From assembly GCF_011082085.1 (NCBI RefSeq), contig NZ_CP041063.1, positions 3,210,001 through 3,274,000 of the forward strand: DNA of 64,000 nucleotides. The letters run 5' to 3'. The translations under genes were made by a program, and so were the position numbers. This DNA comes from Bacillus sp. Cs-700. Its GTDB lineage: Bacteria; Bacillota; Bacilli; Bacillales; Guptibacillaceae. This document shows positions 59,911-64,000 of the stretch, in pieces (positions within the stretch are counted from its first letter, which is position 1; each line of letters begins with the position of its first letter). The notes under the pieces are model-generated. The model ran no database searches, had not been told where the DNA came from, and worked only from the letters and a program-made list of their open reading frames with translations.

Positions 59911-60834
59911 TTATTCAGCTGCTTTTAAATCTTCAATCGAATCAGCTTCAACATAAGAAGGAACAACAAGTCCTGTTTTCGCACCTTTAAGGTTTGGTCC
60001 AAGACGGTCCATGTTGTCACCATATTCATCTAGTAAATCAGCATGAGTGATTGGTAGCCATCCAGCAACCATAGCATCAGCATCACCTTCAGAAACAGCG
60101 ATGAACATAGAAGCAGCATCAAGCTGAGTTAACTCTACTTTATAACCCATACTTTCAAGTACTTTCGCAACGACGTTTGTACTTGCGATTTCAGAATCCC
60201 ATGCAACATAAGCAAGTGAGATTTCTTCGCCGTCTACTTCATCGGCTCCGTTTGTCCATTCTTCAACCATATCTGTATGTTCGTTTACCCAGTTTTGTGC
60301 GGCTTCTTCAGGCTTAGCACCTTCTTGAATTTCAACCATTACAGAACTCATATCTTCTGGAGTCCAGTTGAACTGGTCAAGAATTGTATGTGCAGAAGGT
60401 TGGTCTTCTTTTAATCCTTTACGTGCAAATGTTTCGATGTTTTCTTCTTCACCATAAAGTCCATTTGGATCTTCAAGGTATTTAAGATCATATTTCGCGA
60501 ACATCCAGTGTGGCGTCCAACCAGTTACGATAATTGGCTCTTCGTCTTCAATGGCTTTCCCAAGTTCTGCGGCCATCGCTGCAGAAGAAGACTCGATTAA
60601 TTCCCAACCTTTCAAGCTATCGTACTCTTCAAGTGCAGAAGTAGTAGCTTTCATAATTCCAGCACCAGGTTCAATTCCGACAATTTCATAGTCTACTTCT
60701 TCGCCAACGTTAGCTCCACCTTCGCTAGAGCCTTCACTACTATCTCCGCCATTGTTTCCGCCGCAAGCAGCAAGAATCAATGTAAGTGACAAAAATAATG
60801 CTAATCCTGTTAAACCTTTTTTAAAGTTAAACAT
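59911..60834 (-). CDS. opuAC: glycine betaine-binding lipoprotein OpuAC
   Basis: 307 aa. Signal peptide with lipobox LAAC (Cys 24). A Gly/Ser-rich linker (GGNNGGDSSEGSSEGG) leads to a solute-binding domain with IVTGWTPHWMFAKYD, whose Trp residues form the aromatic cage for the trimethylammonium group. A second such stretch is MVAGWLPITHAD. This is the OpuAC type, specific for glycine betaine and related betaines. It is the last gene of opuAA-AB-AC, 11 bp after opuAB. Confidence 0.92.
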   Translation of the reverse strand: MFNFKKGLTGLALFLSLTLILAACGGNNGGDSSEGSSEGGANVGEEVDYEIVGIEPGAGIMKATTSALEEYDSLKGWELIESSSAAMAAELGKAIEDEEPIIVTGWTPHWMFAKYDLKYLEDPNGLYGEEENIETFARKGLKEDQPSAHTILDQFNWTPEDMSSVMVEIQEGAKPEEAAQNWVNEHTDMVEEWTNGADEVDGEEISLAYVAWDSEIASTNVVAKVLESMGYKVELTQLDAASMFIAVSEGDADAMVAGWLPITHADLLDEYGDNMDRLGPNLKGAKTGLVVPSYVEADSIEDLKAAE

Positions 60835-60845
60835 GTAATTCCCCC

Positions 60846-61679
60846 TTAGTTTTTTGTTTTACCTATATTTTGAGAAATCCGGTCGAGCATAATCGCTAGA
60901 ATAACGATTGCGAGACCAGCTTCAAAACCAATACCAACTTTAATTTGTGTAACAGCGCGATAAACATCTGCCCCAAGGCCAGGTGCACCTACTAGAGATG
61001 CAATAACAACCATTGAAAGGGAAAGCATAATGCTCTGGTTAATTCCCGCCATAATCGTAGGTGTTGCAAGCGGTAGCTGTACTTTAATTAATTTCTGTTT
61101 CGTAGTAGAACCAAATGCATTTGACGCTTCAATTAAGTCTTCAGGTACTTGACGAATCCCAAGATTTGTTAAGCGAATCGTTGGTGGCATCGCAAAAATA
61201 ACAGAAGCGATGATACCTGGTACCATTCCAATTCCAAAGAACAAAATGGCAGGAATGAGATAAACGAATGCAGGCATTGTCTGCATAAAATCAAGAACAG
61301 GTGTAATAATGCCTCTTACTCGGTCACTTTGTGATGCCCATATTCCAAGTGGAACACCAAGAATGATGGATATAATAACCGAAGTTAACACGAGAGCAAG
61401 TGTCTCAATTGTTGGGTCCCAATAACCTAAATTATCGATTAGTAGTAGACCAAATAACGTAAAGATGGCAACTGGCCATCGACTTGACCACCAGGCCAGG
61501 ATCGTAAAGATAGCAATTAGCACAAGCGCTGGCGGGAAGCCTAGAATTGAAACAATTCCTTCAACAAACCAATCGATACCAGATGTAATGCCATCAAAAA
61601 CAGGTTCAAGATTATCAGTAAGCATATCAACAAAGCTGTCTACCCAATCAGCTAATGGAATCTTAGGAAATAGTTGCAT
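60846..61679 (-). CDS. opuAB: glycine betaine ABC transporter permease OpuAB
   Basis: 277 aa. An N-terminal amphipathic part (FPKIPLADWVDSFVDML) precedes six to seven membrane segments. The EAA loop is LIEASNAFGSTTKQKLIKVQLPLATPTIMAG. Length and layout match OpuAB/ProW. ATG 61679 directly abuts the opuAA stop (TAAATG), so the genes are coupled. Confidence 0.93.
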   Translation of the reverse strand: MQLFPKIPLADWVDSFVDMLTDNLEPVFDGITSGIDWFVEGIVSILGFPPALVLIAIFTILAWWSSRWPVAIFTLFGLLLIDNLGYWDPTIETLALVLTSVIISIILGVPLGIWASQSDRVRGIITPVLDFMQTMPAFVYLIPAILFFGIGMVPGIIASVIFAMPPTIRLTNLGIRQVPEDLIEASNAFGSTTKQKLIKVQLPLATPTIMAGINQSIMLSLSMVVIASLVGAPGLGADVYRAVTQIKVGIGFEAGLAIVILAIMLDRISQNIGKTKN

Positions 61680-62888
61680 TTAGCTCACCTCTCCTTTCGC
61701 TGATTCTGTCTCATTGCCGGCTAGCGCTCCGATAACAGCACCTCGTACAATGATGCCTTTAAACTTATCATTTTCATCAATGACTGGAAGTGGGAGAGAC
61801 GAGCTTGCCATTTTCACAAACATGTCGGTTAATAATGTATCAGGTGCGACAGTTGGAAGGTCTGTAATGAGAATATCAGCAATTTCTTTCTTTGCTTCTA
61901 TGGCTTTTGCAGCATCATCCGCCGTAATTGCACCAATTAATTTTTGCTTTTTATCCACGATATATAAGCTAGAAAGTTTTTGTTCTCGCATAAGTTGAAG
62001 CGCTACACGTGGGCCTCGATCAGCTCTTAGTGTTTCAGCTCGCTTCATGACGTGAGAAGCTGTTAATACTTTGGAAAGGTCAACGTCTTCCACAAATCGC
62101 TCAACGTAGTCATTAGCAGGATTCGTCATAATTTCTTCTGGTGTTCCAATTTGAACAATGGAACCGTCTTTCATTAATGCGATCCGATCACCGATACGAA
62201 GTGCTTCATCAAGGTCATGTGTAATAAACACAATTGTTTTCTCCATAGACTCTTGAAGTTCAAGAAGTTCATCTTGCATGTCTTTCCGAATAAGTGGATC
62301 AAGTGCACTAAAAGCTTCATCCATTAAAAGAACATCAGGATCATTTGCAAGAGCACGGGCAAGACCAACACGCTGCTGCATACCTCCGCTTAGTTCCGAA
62401 GGATAACTTTTTTCATATCCTTTTAATCCAACAAGTTCGAGTGATTCCTGCGCTTTTCCAGACCGTTTCTCTTTACTAATGTTCTGTACCTCTAGTCCGT
62501 ACTCTGTATTTTCGAGTACTGTCTTATGAGGAAATAGCGCGAACCGCTGGAATACCATACTAAGCTTCTTGCGCCTAACGTCTCGAAGTTGTTCAGGTTT
62601 CATCCTGACGATATCTTCATCATCAATGAGAACCTGACCTGAAGTAGGTTCAATTAATCGATTGAGAAGCCGAACAAGTGTAGATTTACCACTACCTGAT
62701 AGCCCCATGATGACAAAGATTTCACCGGGATATACGTCGAAACTTGCGCGGTTAACACCAACCGTATTTCCGGTCTCTTTTAAAATATCACTTTTTGATT
62801 TGCCCTGATCTAAAAGCTTTGTAGCCTGTTTGGGCGATTTGCCAAATATTTTGGTTACATCTTTTACTGTAATTTTGGCTTTCTCCAT
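61680..62888 (-). CDS. opuAA: glycine betaine ABC transporter ATPase OpuAA
   Basis: 402 aa. Walker A GLSGSGKST (about 62-70), the ProV/OpuAA-type signature LSGGMQQRVGLARALANDP, Walker B LLMDEAFSALDPLIR and THDLDEAL are followed by two CBS repeats (LSSLYIVDKKQKLIGAITAD, LPLPVIDENDKFKGIIVRG). The CBS pair makes transport respond to cell ionic strength and c-di-AMP in relatives. It is the first gene of the operon, with a promoter candidate 42 nt upstream and a divergent GbsR-type regulator gene beyond. Confidence 0.94.
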   Translation of the reverse strand: MEKAKITVKDVTKIFGKSPKQATKLLDQGKSKSDILKETGNTVGVNRASFDVYPGEIFVIMGLSGSGKSTLVRLLNRLIEPTSGQVLIDDEDIVRMKPEQLRDVRRKKLSMVFQRFALFPHKTVLENTEYGLEVQNISKEKRSGKAQESLELVGLKGYEKSYPSELSGGMQQRVGLARALANDPDVLLMDEAFSALDPLIRKDMQDELLELQESMEKTIVFITHDLDEALRIGDRIALMKDGSIVQIGTPEEIMTNPANDYVERFVEDVDLSKVLTASHVMKRAETLRADRGPRVALQLMREQKLSSLYIVDKKQKLIGAITADDAAKAIEAKKEIADILITDLPTVAPDTLLTDMFVKMASSSLPLPVIDENDKFKGIIVRGAVIGALAGNETESAKGEVS

Positions 62889-62929
62889 AGTTTCACCTCT
62901 GCCTTTATTTCAAATAGTACGCGGATAAA

Positions 62930-62958
62930 ATTACAAAAATAACTGAAATATGTCTAAA
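62930..62958 (-). promoter_or_regulatory. candidate SigA promoter of opuA
   Basis: On the minus strand TTTAGA (62958-62953), 17 nt, TGTAAT (62935-62930), 42 nt before the opuAA start. Confidence 0.5.
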
Positions 62959-63123
62959 TTTACGATAATCAGTCATTTACTAGTCTTTTTTTACCGACCT
63001 ATTAAGTATAGGGTTTAGGTCCTTCATACTACAAATGGCGTGAGAGCTCAAAATCAGGTAATTCAGTACATACAGAAAAAACTGTACAAACTAAACGGGC
63101 AAATCCTTAAGTATCGTCTAAGA

Positions 63124-63193
63124 TGCTAGTATATGCTACAAGGTTTGCTAGTAAACTTTACATTTCATGGGGTTAACACTAAACTATGAAATG
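63124..63193. promoter_or_regulatory. repeats upstream of the GbsR-type gene (operator candidates)
   Basis: The opuAA-regulator gap is 334 bp. Near the regulator gene, TGCTAGTA occurs twice (63124-63131 and 63146-63153, 22 bp apart). A dyad CATTTCAT (63161-63168)-N17-ATGAAATG (63186-63193) lies just before the ribosome-binding site, placed for autoregulation or control of opuA. I see no gene in this gap. Confidence 0.45.
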
Positions 63194-63222
63194 ACAAACG
63201 ATTGGAAAAGTAGGTGCATAGT

Positions 63223-63759
63223 TTGCAAGATAAACGAGTAGAGAATGCAAGAGAACGAGTGATTGAATCAATCTCTAAAAACATGGATATTTATAGCGTA
63301 ACTCCTTCTGTGGGGCGCTTATATGGCGCGATGTTTTTCGAAAAAGAGCCGATGACGCTTGATGAAATGAAGGATAAGCTTCAAATGAGTAAGACAAGTA
63401 TGTCGACCGGAGTAAGGACATTAATCGACTTAAATATGGTGGATAAGGTGTGGAGAAAGGGGGAGCGTAAAGATCTTTACGAAGTGAAGTCAGATTGGTA
63501 TCAAACCTTTACGGATTTCTTTTGTATCCATTGGCGAAAAGGAATTGAAATGAATCGGGATGCTTGCAAAGAATCGATTAGTGAGCTAATGGAAGTGTTA
63601 GATGAGGATATTTCGAAAGAAGAAAAAATGATGGCTGAAGCCGATTTAGATAAAATGTCTTACGCTCTTGGATATTATGAATGGTTGAATAAGGTAGTAG
63701 ATTTATTTGAATCGCGGAGAATATTTGACGTAATTGATAAGGAAGAAGAACTGAAGTGA
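63223..63759 (+). CDS. GbsR-family regulator (OpcR/OpuAR-like)
   Basis: 178 aa from TTG 63223, 6 nt after TAGGTG; GTG 63214 is in frame but sits inside that ribosome-binding site. A MarR-like winged helix (about 25-95) reads SVGRLYGAMFFEKEPMTLDEMKDKL, then MSKTSMSTGVRTLIDLNMV and KGERKDLYEVKSDW. Length and features match GbsR, which represses choline-betaine genes and senses choline through an aromatic cage, and the related OpcR. Its divergent position beside opuAA suggests that it controls glycine betaine uptake. A terminator follows. Confidence 0.85.
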   Translation: MQDKRVENARERVIESISKNMDIYSVTPSVGRLYGAMFFEKEPMTLDEMKDKLQMSKTSMSTGVRTLIDLNMVDKVWRKGERKDLYEVKSDWYQTFTDFFCIHWRKGIEMNRDACKESISELMEVLDEDISKEEKMMAEADLDKMSYALGYYEWLNKVVDLFESRRIFDVIDKEEELK

Positions 63760-63838
63760 ATGTAAGCGTAGTCTTTGAACGTATTTATTACTAGTAAAGA
63801 CATGATATGGACGATGTTTCTTTTCTTATCACCCAAAC

Positions 63839-63869
63839 AAAAACGTGCAGGAATTTCCTGCACGTTTTT
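63839..63869. terminator. bidirectional terminator
   Basis: A 15-bp perfect stem AAAAACGTGCAGGAA/TTCCTGCACGTTTTT around a single T, between the regulator and the convergent ATPase gene. Confidence 0.93.
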
Positions 63870-63870
63870 G

Positions 63871-64000
63871 TTATAGGATTTTACTTAAGAAAGCCTGAGT
63901 TCGCTCATTTTGAGGATTTGAGAACAATTCGTTAGGGACGTTCTCTTCTACGATATAGCCGCCATCCATAAAAATAACGCGGTCGCCTACTTCACGTGCA
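63871..64000 (-). CDS. amino-acid ABC transporter ATPase, C-terminal end (partial)
   Basis: The last 42 codons are visible: AREVGDRVIFMDGGYIVEE, then NPQNERTQAFLSKIL and TAA at 63873-63871. This ending is typical of GlnQ/HisP/TcyC-type ATPases of polar amino-acid importers. The rest lies beyond the window. Confidence 0.82.
   Translation of the reverse strand, partial: AREVGDRVIFMDGGYIVEENVPNELFSNPQNERTQAFLSKIL

Noticed and set aside
1-64000. CRISPR array, prophage, transposase, rRNA or tRNA genes
   Set aside because: No regularly spaced identical repeats with unique spacers, no transposase or phage structural proteins, and no conserved rRNA or tRNA sequence blocks were seen on reading the window.

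Overview
This 64 kb window is chromosomal DNA of a low-GC, endospore-forming Gram-positive bacterium of the Bacillaceae. Evidence for this is an alpha/beta-type small acid-soluble spore protein, YheC/YheD-type spore proteins, strong AGGAGG ribosome-binding sites with frequent TTG and GTG starts, and gene order that follows the yhe-yha-yhg region known from Bacillus subtilis. From memory of that map, the anchors are yheE, yheC/D, yheB, yheA, yhaX, yhzD, yhaQP, yhaON, yhaM, yhaL, prsA, a YhaJ-like gene, yhaI, scoC (hpr), yhaH, trpP, serC, hit, ecsABC, yhgC (hmoB), pbpF, hemEHY, yhgD and yhgE. I cannot name the species. I see no rRNA, tRNA, CRISPR array, prophage or transposase.

Layout. 0-7.2 kb: end of an alpha/beta hydrolase gene, a KtrB/TrkH-type potassium channel subunit, about 500 bp of repeat-rich intergenic DNA, an SspA/B-type spore protein, a small zinc-ribbon protein, an amino-acid (probably cystine) ABC importer pair without its ATPase, the sugar-importer ATPase MsmX and a PucR-type regulator. 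7.2-12.7 kb (minus strand): four tandem YheC/YheD ATP-grasp genes followed by yheE and a small acidic protein gene. 12.9-28.7 kb: yheB, yheA, a HAD phosphatase, an aldehyde dehydrogenase, the YhaQP exporter, the YhaO-YhaN nuclease/ATPase pair, a two-component system lying between yhaN and yhaM, yhaM and an MFS transporter. 28.7-37.7 kb: yhaL, prsA, YhaJ-like, yhaI, scoC, yhaH, trpP with a TRAP-type leader, serC and hit. 38-40.7 kb: ecsABC.

40.8-46.6 kb replaces what lies between ecsC and yhgC in B. subtilis. It holds a ferritin-like protein, a DJ-1/PfpI protein, DUF3243, a PAP2 phosphatase, a lipid kinase, a formate/nitrite-type channel, a PRC-barrel protein and HmoB. Upstream of most of these I can read GTTTAA-N13-15-GGGTAA-like sequences 34-49 nt before the start codon, which is the SigB (general stress) promoter pattern. 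I read it as a stress-response island. 46.6-57 kb: pbpF, the haem operon hemEHY, a KinB/LytS-type histidine kinase, and yhgD-yhgE with two matching TGACC-N13-GGTCA operators. 57-63.8 kb: two convergent compatible-solute importers (a three-gene OpuC-like system with a SigB-like promoter, and opuAA-AB-AC) and a divergent GbsR-type regulator. The window ends in the last codons of an amino-acid ABC ATPase gene.

The parts most worth following up are the SigB-like promoter cluster, the paired YhgD-type operators, the four-gene ATP-grasp array with its small acidic partner, the phased CGCGGAA array near 2.35 kb, a 24-bp stem whose G-U pairs make sense on only one strand (14.5 kb), and an orphan terminator upstream of hit. 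All functional names come from reading motifs and gene order; no database search was run.
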